A DNA stretch of 64,000 bases from Burkholderiales bacterium (GCA_014860445.1 JACZJT010000052.1:1-64000); one strand, 5' to 3'; shown: positions 40,337 to 49,804, numbered from the stretch's first letter. Notes: generated by a model from the sequence alone, not told the origin. Translations and numbers: made by a program.

Positions 40337-41389
40337 TCAGTGGCTGTGCTCCCGGTGATGGGCATCGGGAAAGTGAGCGTGTGAGTGGTCTAGGGGCCCG
40401 TGCCAGTGAAGATGCGTGTGCTTTACGCCCAAGGCTACTGGAAAGTCATGAGCGTGCTGATGATGCTCATCGTGCGCGTGCTCGTGGCTATGCTCCATTA
40501 CCTCATGGATATGCTGATGTTCATGGCGCTCCGTCAGGTGTAGCCAGATACCAATTGCCATGAGTGCTCCGGCAACTGCAAGTCGAAGTGTCAACGGCTC
40601 TCCGGTGGCCAGCGCGAGGAGAGCCCCAAAAAACGGCGCGACCGAGAAATAAGCACCAGACCGAGCCGTTCCCAGGTGCCGCATCCCAACCACAAACAAA
40701 ACCAGACTCACCCCGTAGGCCAGAAGGCCAACCACCATCGCTGCTAAGGTGGTAGGCAAATCAGGTAGCCGGTCGCCCAGGGCGAAAGCCAGTGCGATAT
40801 TTACACTCCCGGCAGCCATACCCTTCACCGCAGCAATCCAGGTGGCATCGGTCAGCGAGACCTTACGCGTCAGGTTGTTGTCGATACCCCAGGCCAGGCA
40901 AGCCCCCAGGATGGCTAGGGCGGGCAATACTCCGACAAAATTGGCCTCTCCCGGCCAACTCAACACGATGGCACCTGCGGCAATGGCTGCCATTCCGAAC
41001 GCAATTCGGTGGTCGAAGTTCTCCTTAAAAACAACCCAGGCGAGTAACGCCGTCAGAACGCCTTCAGCGTTGAGCAGCAAGGCCGCACCGGAGGCAGGCA
41101 TGCCTGTTAGACCAAACATTAGGAGGACTGGGCCAACCACTCCGCCCGAAAGGATGGCCCCAGCCAACCAGCCAGCTTCCCCTCGAGAAAGGTGGACAGG
41201 TGCGGCACGGGTGAGCACGCGCCACAGAGTTAGACCAATACCAGAACCGAGGTAGAACAATCCTGCAAGAAGCCAAGGGCCGACATCGTGCAACAGCATT
41301 TTCGCCAGCGGTGTGCTGGCGCCAAAGAGCAGTGCTGCACCGAGGGCCGCTACGACCCCTGATCTAAACGCCGGAGTTTTACCGTTCAT
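40337..41389 (-). CDS. DMT/EamA-family transporter with His-rich C-terminal tail
   Basis: A 350-residue protein from ATG 41389. Ten membrane segments in two EamA repeats occupy residues 5-290 (AALGAALLFGASTPLAKMLL; WGIDNNLTRKVSLTD; YGVSLVLFVVGMRHLGTARS). The last 60 residues hold more than twenty His (EHQHIHEVMEHSHEHAHDEH). Such tails bind Ni, Co or Zn, so a metal-linked exporter is likely. It faces left, opposite to the mer genes, with 240 bp of apparently empty DNA between. Confidence 0.88.
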   Translation of the reverse strand: MNGKTPAFRSGVVAALGAALLFGASTPLAKMLLHDVGPWLLAGLFYLGSGIGLTLWRVLTRAAPVHLSRGEAGWLAGAILSGGVVGPVLLMFGLTGMPASGAALLLNAEGVLTALLAWVVFKENFDHRIAFGMAAIAAGAIVLSWPGEANFVGVLPALAILGACLAWGIDNNLTRKVSLTDATWIAAVKGMAAGSVNIALAFALGDRLPDLPTTLAAMVVGLLAYGVSLVLFVVGMRHLGTARSGAYFSVAPFFGALLALATGEPLTLRLAVAGALMAIGIWLHLTERHEHQHIHEVMEHSHEHAHDEHHQHAHDFPVALGVKHTHLHWHGPLDHSHAHFPDAHHREHSH

Positions 41390-41577
41390 TGATATCTGCC
41401 ATATTTGCGACAGGATAGCTGCATCGCCGTGACCCACATCGCGAAGGCAAACAGTAGAGCCAGGCCCATCGGTGGAACTTTGAGTTCTAGGGTGCTCATG
41501 TTTGATCAACTAGGAAAAGCTCTCCGCCACGCGGATTGGCTTCTCGCACGTTATCCGCGGCGCGTCTGCCTGTCGAT

Positions 41578-41931
41578 TTATCGTTTGCGTTGCCCAAGCG
41601 AGGCGCGCTGCCGCGAAAACGATTCGGGCAGGGCGAGCGGGACTTTGCCGACGGGCGCTTCATAGGCGAGGCGCCAGCTGGGGTAGCGCTCGACTAGGCG
41701 TTCTATCTCTTCAAGCGCGATCGGCAGCTTGGCGTCTTTCAGGTCCTGTAGCACGTGCGAGAAGCGCGCCTCGACGCTGTCCACAACCGCATCGTGCGGC
41801 AGGCCGCCCGCTGACGCCGCTGGCGCGGCCAGCGTGAAAGCGGCCATCGCAAAGGCCAGCACCCATCCGCTGACTGCGATTGCGTCATCGAACGCCATAT
41901 TGACTGTCTTGCCGAAACCATACTTGGTCAC
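41578..41931 (-). pseudogene. Chimeric relic: DUF302 start joined to an L,D-transpeptidase-type fragment
   Basis: A 117-codon frame. The first ~19 residues (MTKYGFGKTVNMAFDDAIA) look like the start of a DUF302 protein. The sequence then jumps to a signal-peptide-like VLAFAMAAFTLAAPAASAG and a segment (LQDLKDAKLPIALEEIERLV; YPSWRLAYE) resembling the N-terminus of YkuD-type L,D-transpeptidases, and stops before any catalytic domain. A deletion fusion is the simplest explanation. Confidence 0.45.
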
Positions 41932-42056
41932 GCTGCTTCTCCGCTCGTTTATTGTTTTTCACTTCCGTTACAACGCATGCGCTGCTCACGCCGGCCGCTG
42001 CGATAGTCTCGATTTCTCTTCAAAAATCCCTCGGGATGCTTCGGGCGGGAACTTGT

Positions 42057-44231
42057 TTATCGCCGGCGCAACAGCCGCAACCCATTGAATACCACTATCA
42101 GACTTGCTCCCATGTCGGCGAAGACCGCCATCCACAGCGTCGCTGTGCCCGCCAACGCCAGGGCGAAGAATACCGCCTTGATGCCCAGCGCCAGCGAAAT
42201 GTTTTGCCATAGCACGCGCGAGGTGGCCCGGCTGAGCGCGATGAAAGCAGGCAACTTACGCAGGTCGTCGTCCATCAGCGCCACGTCGGCGGTCTCAATG
42301 GCGGTGTCGGTGCCCGCCGCACCCATGGCGAAGCCGATAGACGCCTTGGCGAGCGCCGGAGCGTCGTTAATGCCGTCGCCGACCATTCCGACCTGGCCGT
42401 AACGCCCTAGCAGTTGGTCGATGGCCGCCAGCTTGTCCTCGGGCAGCAGATTGCCGCGCGCGTCGTCGATACGCACTTTCGCGGCGATGGCGCTGGCAGT
42501 GGTCTGGTTGTCCCCGGTCAGCATCACAGAGACGACACCGAGCGCATGCAGTTCGCGAATCGCTTCGGCGCTGTGGGCGCGTAGCGTGTCGGCAACGCCG
42601 AAAACGCACAGCGGTTCAATCTCGCTGGTCAGCACCACGGCCGTCTTGCCTGCCTGCTCCAACTGCAGCAGCAGCTTCTCCAGCGCCGGGCCGCAGATGC
42701 CCAATTCTTCCACGAGGCGGTGATTGCCAACGTAGTACAAACTCCCCTCAATGACGGCTTTCGCCCCGCGGCCGGTGAGCGACTCGAACGATGCGCCTTC
42801 AAGCAGCCGGCGCTTCGTCTCTGCCGGTTCCGCGGGCGTCTGCCATGCCGCGACGATGGCTGCCGCGACCGGATGCTCGGAATGGGCGTCCACGCTGGCG
42901 GCGAGTTGCAGCAGATCGTCCGCCGGACGACCGCCAAGCGGCACGACATCGGTCACGACCGGCTTGCCATAGGTAAGCGTACCCGTTTTGTCCAGAGCGA
43001 CGACCTTGATGAGTCTGCCATTTTCGAGGTGCACACCCCCCTTGACCAGGATGCCGCGCCGCGCGGCCGCCGCCAGCCCGCTTACCACCGTGACAGGGGT
43101 GGAGATCACCAGCGCGCAGGGGCAGGCGATCACCAGCATCACCAGCGCCTTGTAGAACCAGTCCTGGAAATCGGCGCCGAAGAAAAGCGGTGGTACCAAA
43201 GCGACAAGCACAGCGAACACCACGACCGCGGGCGTGTAGTAACGGGCGAACTGATCGACAAAGCGCTGCGTCGGCGCGCGCTGTCCCTGTGCCTCCTGCA
43301 CCGCGTGGATAATGCGTGCCAAGGTGGTGTTGCCCTTGTTGGCCGTCACCTTGAACTCGAACGCGCCGCGCTCGTTCACCGTGCCGGCGAACACCGGATC
43401 GCCCGGCGCCTTTTCCACCGGCATGCTCTCGCCGGTGATGGGCGCCTGGTTCACCGAGCTTGCGCCTGCAGTCACCACGCCATCGAGCGGGATGCGCTCG
43501 CCCGGCTTCACACGCACGGTTTGGCCGACCTCAACCTCGGCTGCCGCGAGCTCGGTCCACTCGCCGTTGTCCATCCGCACCGTCGCAATTTGTGGCGCCA
43601 TCGCCATCAGACCGCGAATCGCATTCCTGGCCCGCTCCAGCGACAGCGTCTCGATCAGTTCGGCCAGTGCGAACAGGACGATTACCACCGCCGCTTCCGG
43701 CCACTCCCCGATGGCGATCGCGCCGATCATGGCGATGCTCATCAGAAAGTTGATATTGAGTGTAAAGGCCTTGAGCGCGACCCAGCCCTTTCTGAGGGTG
43801 CCCAGACCGCCGGTGGCAATCGAGAGCAAAGCGAGCGCGATGACAACCGGCGAGTTCTCCTGTGCGCCAGTCCACGCTAGGATTTCCGCAGTAAGGGCGG
43901 CGACGCCGGAGACGCCCATCAGTACCCAGGTCCTGCGGGATACGACCGGTGGCTCAACAGCCGCTTCCGCAACCGCTTGAGCGGTGGAACAGGTCTCGCC
44001 GGAGCAGGGCTGAGATCCAATCGGCATTGCCGGCACAGCCTCCATCCCCACGTCACGCAAGGCGCCGAGAATGGGCTGTTCGTCAGCCAGCTCATGGGTA
44101 ACCGTGAGCCGGCGCTCCATCAGGTTGAACGCAAGCTCTGCCACACCCGAAACCGAGCCCAGGCGCTTGCGGATGAGCGTCTCTTCGGTCGGGCAGTCCA
44201 TGTTGCGAATGACGAATACGGATTGCTTCAC
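42057..44231 (-). CDS. cadA: Cd/Zn/Pb-exporting P1B-type ATPase (CadA/ZntA)
   Basis: A 724-residue P1B ATPase. It has an N-terminal HMA-like domain with a single MDC motif (RNMDCPTEE) and a CSGETCS linker. The CPC ion site is in VIACPCALVIS, phosphorylation at DKTGTLT, the HP motif in SEHPVAAAI, and the hinge at GDGINDAPAL. I start at GTG 44231, which has GAGGAC upstream. The track's start lies inside the -10 box of its own promoter. It exports divalent soft metals and faces cadR across a 19-bp-spacer promoter. Confidence 0.95.
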   Translation of the reverse strand: MKQSVFVIRNMDCPTEETLIRKRLGSVSGVAELAFNLMERRLTVTHELADEQPILGALRDVGMEAVPAMPIGSQPCSGETCSTAQAVAEAAVEPPVVSRRTWVLMGVSGVAALTAEILAWTGAQENSPVVIALALLSIATGGLGTLRKGWVALKAFTLNINFLMSIAMIGAIAIGEWPEAAVVIVLFALAELIETLSLERARNAIRGLMAMAPQIATVRMDNGEWTELAAAEVEVGQTVRVKPGERIPLDGVVTAGASSVNQAPITGESMPVEKAPGDPVFAGTVNERGAFEFKVTANKGNTTLARIIHAVQEAQGQRAPTQRFVDQFARYYTPAVVVFAVLVALVPPLFFGADFQDWFYKALVMLVIACPCALVISTPVTVVSGLAAAARRGILVKGGVHLENGRLIKVVALDKTGTLTYGKPVVTDVVPLGGRPADDLLQLAASVDAHSEHPVAAAIVAAWQTPAEPAETKRRLLEGASFESLTGRGAKAVIEGSLYYVGNHRLVEELGICGPALEKLLLQLEQAGKTAVVLTSEIEPLCVFGVADTLRAHSAEAIRELHALGVVSVMLTGDNQTTASAIAAKVRIDDARGNLLPEDKLAAIDQLLGRYGQVGMVGDGINDAPALAKASIGFAMGAAGTDTAIETADVALMDDDLRKLPAFIALSRATSRVLWQNISLALGIKAVFFALALAGTATLWMAVFADMGASLIVVFNGLRLLRRR

Positions 44232-44270
44232 GATTTTGTCCTCACTACAGTGATTTTCTAAGAACAGCTT

Positions 44271-44301
44271 ATTGAACACCCCGTAGCAACTCCGGGGTCA
44301 A
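44271..44301 (-). promoter_or_regulatory. CadR/ZntR-type metal-inducible promoter
   Basis: Leftward TTGACC (44301-44296), 19 bp, TTCAAT (44276-44271). The spacer holds the inverted repeat ACCCCG...CGGGGT. This is the layout of MerR-family Cd/Zn/Pb promoters and drives cadA. Confidence 0.88.
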
Positions 44302-44333
44302 GCGGATAAAATACAAGGATGAAAGGAGCCGCC

Positions 44334-44798
44334 ATGCGCATCGGAGAACTCGGCAAAGCCACCGGGGTGGACATCGAAACCATCCGCTACTATGAAAAGG
44401 CGGGGTTGCTGCCGCCGCCGGCCCGCATGCCCAATGGTTATCGCGCCTATAGACCTGTGCACCTGGAGCGGCTGGCCTTCATCCGGCACTGCCGCGCCCT
44501 CGATGTGCCACTCGCCGAAGTCAAGCGCCTGCTCGACTTTGTCGCACATCCCGAGGCGGACTGCGGTGACATCAACCAGCTGATCGACGAGCAACTCGGG
44601 CGGGTACGGGCGCGACTGAAGTCCATGCGGGCGCTGGAGAAGCAGCTTGCCGCGCTGCGTGCGCAATGCCAGGTCGGGAATTCCGCCGCCAACTGTGGCA
44701 TCCTGCACGAACTCGTAGCCGCCGCGAATGGCGAGGCCTGCGCGTGCCACGGCGCAGTCGCCAAACCAGGCTTTCGAAAAGGAAGCCTCTCCCGCTGA
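44334..44798 (+). CDS. cadR: CadR/PbrR-type MerR-family regulator
   Basis: A 154-residue MerR-family activator. The HTH and wing read IGELGKATGVDIETIRYYEK, followed by a long dimer helix. Metal-binding Cys are EADCGDI, RAQCQVGNSAANC and EACACHG; the loop between the last two is as in Cd/Pb sensors. ATG 44334 (AAAGGAGCCGCC) is preferred over ATG 44319. It is divergent from cadA, the expected target. Confidence 0.92.
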   Translation: MRIGELGKATGVDIETIRYYEKAGLLPPPARMPNGYRAYRPVHLERLAFIRHCRALDVPLAEVKRLLDFVAHPEADCGDINQLIDEQLGRVRARLKSMRALEKQLAALRAQCQVGNSAANCGILHELVAAANGEACACHGAVAKPGFRKGSLSR

Positions 44799-44976
44799 TC
44801 CAGGAGTTGGCCCAGGCTACCGAGCTGTTTGTCCCCGCCGTTGTCGCGGAGATTGTCGACCGCTACCCACCATGGATGGTCCTCGGCCTGCGCAAACCCA
44901 ACCGGCTATTGATATCGACCGCGGCCCGCTTGCCGCCGGCGAGAATCGTGATTTAGCGTTCCCGGTGAGCGGCCTT

Positions 44977-45582
44977 TCAACCGGCGCCATGACTGGAATC
45001 AAGTATGACGCGGCGCAAATCCTCCGCAGTCGCGGCGGGCGTGTCTTTCGAAGAAAAAAGAAGCCGCGCACGCCCCTCGCGGTCGAACACGAACACAGCG
45101 GAGCTGTGTGTCACCTCGTAGTTCCCTCGAGCGTCGGGCTTGCCCAGCGCATACGCCACGCGGTAGCGGCGAGCCAAGGCTTCGAGCGCTGCCGCGTCGC
45201 CCCGCAGGCCAACGAACTGCGGTCCGAATGCCTGAACATACTCATGCATGACTGCAGTCGAATCGCGCGCTGGATCGACCGTTACCACGAGAACGCGCAC
45301 ATCGTCACGGCCACCGTCGGTTGCCTGAATCGTTCGCGCAAGCCGTGCGAGCGTCGTGGGGCACACGTCCGGGCAATGGGTGAAACCAAAAAACAACAAC
45401 GCCACTTTGCCACGGTAATCCTGTGCGCTCACGCTGCGTCCACGGTCGTCGGTAAGCGTAAATGCGAGATCCGGCACGAGCGAGGAAATGTCGTGCGTTT
45501 TCCAGGACTCCCCGCTGGTGCAGCCTGAGAGTACCCCATACGCGATCATCGCTGCGCCGGTGCATTTCCAGAATCGAAGCAT
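44977..45582 (-). CDS. SCO1/SenC-type copper chaperone lipoprotein
   Basis: A 201-residue SCO protein. The signal peptide ends in the lipobox LSGC, and the thioredoxin fold carries CPDVCP for copper and a distal His in EVTHSSAVF. It inserts copper into the CuA site of cytochrome oxidase, or acts in thiol redox. ATG 45582 overlaps the CtaG stop (TAATG), so the two are one operon. The longer track ORF is an artefact. Confidence 0.92.
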   Translation of the reverse strand: MLRFWKCTGAAMIAYGVLSGCTSGESWKTHDISSLVPDLAFTLTDDRGRSVSAQDYRGKVALLFFGFTHCPDVCPTTLARLARTIQATDGGRDDVRVLVVTVDPARDSTAVMHEYVQAFGPQFVGLRGDAAALEALARRYRVAYALGKPDARGNYEVTHSSAVFVFDREGRARLLFSSKDTPAATAEDLRRVILDSSHGAG

Positions 45583-46457
45583 TACTTTCCCCCGACATAA
45601 GAAGTCGAAGGCGCGGAAGTTCGTTCCATCTTGTTCCTGTCGGAACGTGCCCAACGTCCGATCAGTATTAATGCTGCGATAACATGCATCATCGCGGCCG
45701 GAATCCAGGTGATCAGGCCACCCAGCTGCTGATCTGTCAGCGGATCGATATCCCATACCCGAGCGCATACATTGTATACGTCGTACAAGTCCCGGTCCGC
45801 GAAGGTGATGTGAGCGCCGATGAGGATTTGCGGCACCAAGGTGCCGAGCACAAGGAATATCCGAACGCCGAAACCGAGCAGCGCGCCCTCCCGCCGGGTA
45901 CGCGAATCAAGCATGAGGAACCAAAATAACAGCCCGTCGATCAGCATGCTCCAATTCATCACCCAATACAGCGGTGCGCTCAGCATCGCATTGAAGTGGA
46001 TGCGCGAGGTCAGCCAGAACCAGATGAGACCGACAAAGAGCAGCGGCGCGACGATGGCGTTCTGAAAAAGCTGGTAAGTAAAGCGCGTTACTGGCAGACG
46101 CCAGAAGCGCTCAAACACCTTCGTCCTGACTCGCGCCGGCAACCCATCCGCCAAAATGGCGTGCGGCTGGGACAATGCGATCAGGAACGGTCCGAGGTGG
46201 TGCAGGACGAGGTGCTGCAACCGGTGGATAAAGAACATATGCTGAGACAGGTAATCGAAGCGCGTTTGCATCACGAAATACACAAGCAGCAGTCCGGTGA
46301 TGAATGCGATGCGGCGACTGAGCGATGGTCGTTCCGCCATTCGCGCATGCCGCAACCCGCGCCAGTAGAGAGCGAGTGCGCCAATACACAATAGGAGCAC
46401 CGTGGGCGAGAATTCCCATGGCGCGAGAAATGCGACTGCGGTAAGCAGGCCTTCCAT
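45582..46457 (-). CDS. ctaG: caa3-type cytochrome oxidase assembly factor CtaG
   Basis: A 291-residue membrane protein with seven or so membrane segments. Conserved His-rich segments are HMFFIHRLQHLVLHHLGPFL and DPLTDQQLGGLITWIPAAMM. ATG 46457 is preferred to the TTG one codon upstream. It is coupled to the SCO gene, suggesting copper delivery to a terminal oxidase, although no oxidase subunits lie in the window. Confidence 0.9.
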   Translation of the reverse strand: MEGLLTAVAFLAPWEFSPTVLLLCIGALALYWRGLRHARMAERPSLSRRIAFITGLLLVYFVMQTRFDYLSQHMFFIHRLQHLVLHHLGPFLIALSQPHAILADGLPARVRTKVFERFWRLPVTRFTYQLFQNAIVAPLLFVGLIWFWLTSRIHFNAMLSAPLYWVMNWSMLIDGLLFWFLMLDSRTRREGALLGFGVRIFLVLGTLVPQILIGAHITFADRDLYDVYNVCARVWDIDPLTDQQLGGLITWIPAAMMHVIAALILIGRWARSDRNKMERTSAPSTSYVGGK

Positions 46458-46491
46458 CAATGCGCGCGGCGATTCCAGGGCGGGACCTCGG

Positions 46492-47142
46492 CTATGACGC
46501 CGATCCCGTGACGGGCGGAGTGCGCTTTTTCCGTCGGCTCAGGATAATCCGGTCGGCATCAATATCGAGCGTGCCGTCGGCTTGCAGCCGCCGTAGTGTG
46601 CGATACAGGGCCTCGTGGGTCAGGCCTAGCTCGGCCGCCCATGCCTTACGCGATTCGCTCAACGTAACAATTCCGTCAGCCCCTTCCGACTCGATGTAAT
46701 GAATGATCCGTTGCTCCGCACTCTTGAGACCCAATCGCTCGCATCGGGCGCGCGACTTCAGCAATTCGTGGGCGAGATGGACCAACCACGCATTGCGAAA
46801 CACCACGTCCGTGGCAAGCGCCGCGCGAAAAGCTTGAGCGGGAAAACGCAAGACCGCGCCGGGCCTGGCGACCACCGCGTCGCAGTGATACACCTTCGTA
46901 TTGAAGCTTGCTTCGGCAAAAAAGCCCCCACGCGAGCGTTGCATGACAATGTCCATCCCGTTCCGGGTGCGGCGAACCAGCCGAATTTCACCGGCAACGA
47001 CGTAGAAAATATCCCGCAACCGATCCCCGAGTCGAAACAACATCTCGCCGGTTTCGGTGTCCCGGCGCGCCGCAAGCTCTCGCAACTTGGGCGGAATGAC
47101 CGCCAAAGCCGGTTGCGATTCGATCAGCGCTTCCCAGTCCAT
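46492..47142 (-). CDS. Crp/Fnr-family transcription regulator
   Basis: A 216-residue regulator. The cyclic-nucleotide-binding-like domain spans residues 25-120 (LFRLGDRLRDIFYVVAGEIR; GGFFAEASFNTKVY) and the HTH lies near 165-190 (WAAELGLTHEALYRTLRRLQ). There is no N-terminal Cys cluster, so it is not an Fe-S FNR. It may sense redox, nitric oxide or nucleotides. A palindrome containing TGAT-N4-ATCA lies just upstream. Confidence 0.9.
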   Translation of the reverse strand: MDWEALIESQPALAVIPPKLRELAARRDTETGEMLFRLGDRLRDIFYVVAGEIRLVRRTRNGMDIVMQRSRGGFFAEASFNTKVYHCDAVVARPGAVLRFPAQAFRAALATDVVFRNAWLVHLAHELLKSRARCERLGLKSAEQRIIHYIESEGADGIVTLSESRKAWAAELGLTHEALYRTLRRLQADGTLDIDADRIILSRRKKRTPPVTGSAS

Positions 47143-47165
47143 GTCACACGGTGTGTCGACGTTGG

Positions 47166-47181
47166 TATGATCGCGATCATA
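47166..47181. promoter_or_regulatory. FNR/CRP-like palindrome TATGATCGCGATCATA
   Basis: A perfect 16-bp palindrome with the TGAT-N4-ATCA core of FNR-family sites, 24 bp upstream of the Crp/Fnr gene. Autoregulation is likely. Confidence 0.55.
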
Positions 47182-47372
47182 TCACCATGGAACTGCAAAG
47201 ACGTAATATGAATGCAACTGCGATACTGCGATTCAGGTCGTGTGCCTGGGCGTGGTGTATGAAGCGAACGGGTAGTCACGTTAATTTTAGCTGGGTAGAC
47301 CACGCGTCGTTTTGATCGAGTAGCAGCGCCACGACAAGGCGTATAAATGCGCCACTATTGGAGAAGATACCG

Positions 47373-47768
47373 ATGAAGTTGGAACAAAGTCTTACCTCGC
47401 CGTCGATGCGCTCAAGCGCATTGGCAGCCAATCCCAACGGGGGAAACGTTAAGAAGAAAAAGGGGATCATGCGGTCGGAGGGGATCACCTCATTCGGCGC
47501 GGTCTTTCTAGCCTTTCTCGCGACCCAGCATCATAACTTGCACATGCTCCTGATCGCTGTCGGGATCGGTGGTGCCGGCATGGGCTTCATGACCATGTTT
47601 CCCTTGGTTCGGCAGATCATGTTGCTCATGTCCCTGGCGATGGTCGGCCTGATGGTCTACCGGGCGCGCGACTCAAGGCGGCCGACCTCGATGCGCATTC
47701 TGAATGGCGTGTCCGTCCTTGTGACTCTCGGCCTCATGGGTTGGACCGTATCTCAGTTCGGATTATAG
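47373..47768 (+). CDS. Small membrane protein, unknown
   Basis: A 131-residue protein with three to four membrane segments (ITSFGAVFLAFLATQHHNLH; LLIAVGIGGAGMGFMTMFPL; IMLLMSLAMVGLMVYRARDS). ATG 47373 has GGAGAAG; an alternative ATG at 47469 (MRSEGITSF), also preceded by purines, starts right at the membrane domain and may be the real one. It is followed closely by a methyltransferase gene. Confidence 0.6.
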   Translation: MKLEQSLTSPSMRSSALAANPNGGNVKKKKGIMRSEGITSFGAVFLAFLATQHHNLHMLLIAVGIGGAGMGFMTMFPLVRQIMLLMSLAMVGLMVYRARDSRRPTSMRILNGVSVLVTLGLMGWTVSQFGL

Positions 47769-47780
47769 AGAGGCAATGTC

Positions 47781-48371
47781 ATGGAGGCGTCCTACCAGAA
47801 AGACCTGAGTCACCTCACATGGGATGAAGTGTTTGCCCGCCAACTCCTGCGCGCCAGCCTGGTCGAGGGCTGGATGGAAGCTTTGCATCTTCAGCTCGGC
47901 GCCTGCGTGCTGGACATCGGTGCCGGGCCAGGCTATGTGAGTCTTGTGCTTGCGGACCGAGTAGGCCCTGACGGGCTCGTCTACGCTGTGGATCGATCAG
48001 CTGACGCCCTGGCCTATCTGGCGCGCCTGCAGCACGAGCGTCGAGTTTCGCAGATCAAGCGGATTGTCGCAGACGCGACAACGCTGGATTCTGACGAGCT
48101 CCGTCCCGATTCCGCTTTGGTCGCCATGGTCCTGCATCACGCCGATGACCCTATGGGCATTCTGACCAACGTGGCCCGCCTGCTGCCAACGGGTGCGCCA
48201 GCTGTCGTCGGGGAGTTTCATCCAGAGGGCCCGTGCGAGAAAGGGCCGCCGCGGGCCGAACGGGTCTCGCCGGAACAAGTTCAGGCGTGGAGCGTAGCTG
48301 CAGGATTCGCTGTCCTTGCCTATTGCCGGCAGACGCAAGAACATTTTATGTTTACCCTTCAGCGGTGCTGA
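47781..48371 (+). CDS. Class I SAM-dependent methyltransferase
   Basis: A 196-residue methyltransferase with motif I VLDIGAGPGYVSLVLA, an acidic motif II (VYAVDRS) and a conserved VAMVLHHADDP (motif IV-like). Substrate unknown. In metal islands such small enzymes may methylate metalloids, but the Cys typical of ArsM are not seen. It follows the small membrane protein by 12 bp. Confidence 0.85.
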   Translation: MEASYQKDLSHLTWDEVFARQLLRASLVEGWMEALHLQLGACVLDIGAGPGYVSLVLADRVGPDGLVYAVDRSADALAYLARLQHERRVSQIKRIVADATTLDSDELRPDSALVAMVLHHADDPMGILTNVARLLPTGAPAVVGEFHPEGPCEKGPPRAERVSPEQVQAWSVAAGFAVLAYCRQTQEHFMFTLQRC

Positions 48372-48439
48372 TGAACGTCTACGCCTGAATGCCTGATCAC
48401 TACGATTCAAGAATTCATGGAATCGACCAGTCGATGAAC

Positions 48440-49588
48440 TCAACTCTGCCGATCGAGCAAACCGTTCACACCTTCGGACAATGCCGCCGCCGCGGCTTCG
48501 ATCTCCTCCGGCGTCGTCATCCATCCGACCGACAGCCTGACTGCGCCCACCGCCCGACTCGCGTCGCAACCCATCGCGGCCAGCACGCCGCTCACCGCGT
48601 CGGCTTCGGAGTGACACGCCGAGCCGACCGATGCGGCGACCCGGCCGTCGACGCGGGACAGCAGCTCGCGCCCGGAGATACCCGGAAAGGACACGTTCAG
48701 GGTCGTGGGCAGACGATTGGTCGAATGACCGTTGAGCATCAGACCGGGGACACCCGCCATTAGTCGCTGATGCAGTTTGTCCCGAAGCGAGCGCAGTTTT
48801 TCGGTCGCCGCCGGCAGCCGTTCGCGCGCCAGCCTTGCCGCAGCGCCCAGGCCGACCATCTGCGGCACGTTCTCCGTTCCTGGGCGCAGCCCATGCTCCT
48901 GCCCGGCGCCGAACTGGATCGGCGCGATCGGTGTTCCCGCCCGCACGTAAAGGGCACCTACTCCTTTCGGCGCATAGAACTTGTGGCCCGCCAAAGTCAG
49001 AAGATCGACGCCCAGTACATCGACGTTCAACGGAATCTTGCCAGCGGATTGAGCGGCATCGGTATGCAACAAGATGCCGCGCGTCTTCGTGATCGCCGCA
49101 ATCTCCGCTACAGGCTGGATCGTGCCCACCTCGTTGTTGGCGTGCATGATGGAGACGAGCGCCGTATTCGGCCGCAGCGCAGCGGCGACATCGGCGGGAT
49201 CGACTCGGCCATACGCGTCGACGGGGATCACGCTCAAATCCCATCCTTCGCTTTGCAAATGCAGGGCCGGCTCGATCACCGCCGGATGTTCCACTGCACT
49301 CACGACGAGATGCCTCTTATCGCCGCGTAGCGCGTGGGCGACACCAAGCAGCGCCAGATTGTTGGCTTCGGTGGCGCTGCCGGTAAACACAATCTCGTCC
49401 GCCGCGGCGCCCAAAAGATCGGCGACCGATTCGCGTGCTTCGCGAACTGCCTGCGCAGCTTTTCTGCCATTGTGATGAGACGAAGACGGATTTCCAAAGC
49501 CCTCCCTCAGGTAAGGCAGCATGGCCTCCAGCACTTCGGGCGCGACCGGCGTGGTGGCGTTGTAGTCGAGGTAAACCGGGTCGTTCAT
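48440..49588 (-). CDS. Cysteine desulfurase (IscS/NifS-like)
   Basis: A 382-residue PLP enzyme that removes sulfur from cysteine. Signature segments are YLDYNATTPVAPEVLEAMLP, HTDAAQSAGKIPL, the PLP Lys in LAGHKFYAPKG and the catalytic Cys in VGSACHSEADAV. The short loop around the Cys fits the NifS/IscS class I group. It is a single gene without IscU or IscR, so it may feed sulfur to thiolation or repair in the metal island. Confidence 0.94.
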   Translation of the reverse strand: MNDPVYLDYNATTPVAPEVLEAMLPYLREGFGNPSSSHHNGRKAAQAVREARESVADLLGAAADEIVFTGSATEANNLALLGVAHALRGDKRHLVVSAVEHPAVIEPALHLQSEGWDLSVIPVDAYGRVDPADVAAALRPNTALVSIMHANNEVGTIQPVAEIAAITKTRGILLHTDAAQSAGKIPLNVDVLGVDLLTLAGHKFYAPKGVGALYVRAGTPIAPIQFGAGQEHGLRPGTENVPQMVGLGAAARLARERLPAATEKLRSLRDKLHQRLMAGVPGLMLNGHSTNRLPTTLNVSFPGISGRELLSRVDGRVAASVGSACHSEADAVSGVLAAMGCDASRAVGAVRLSVGWMTTPEEIEAAAAALSEGVNGLLDRQS

Positions 49589-49804
49589 TGCGGCGCCTAC
49601 GCGATGCGGGCAATCAGATTATCAGGTTTTACCAAATCGATGGGGAGTCCGTTATTGCAATCTTTGAACATGCGGCGTTTCCTTAAGTTATGCTTGGTTC
49701 GTGTGGTTTTGGGCCAACAATGGTTGCGCGTTACTCCGGCAATGGAAGCGGGGATTGCGGGCCACGCTTGAATGCTGGAAGAAATTGCAGGATTGGCAAA
49801 TTAA

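Noticed and set aside
44799-44976. Possible gene fragment between cadR and the SCO gene (ELFVPAVVAEIVDRYPPWM frame)
   Set aside because: The frame continues from an ORF in a different frame of cadR, has no start, and matches nothing I know.
49589-49804. Short frames between the desulfurase and the small membrane protein gene
   Set aside because: No ribosome site or family; one frame (AGNQIIRFYQIDGESVIAIF) looks protein-like but has no start.
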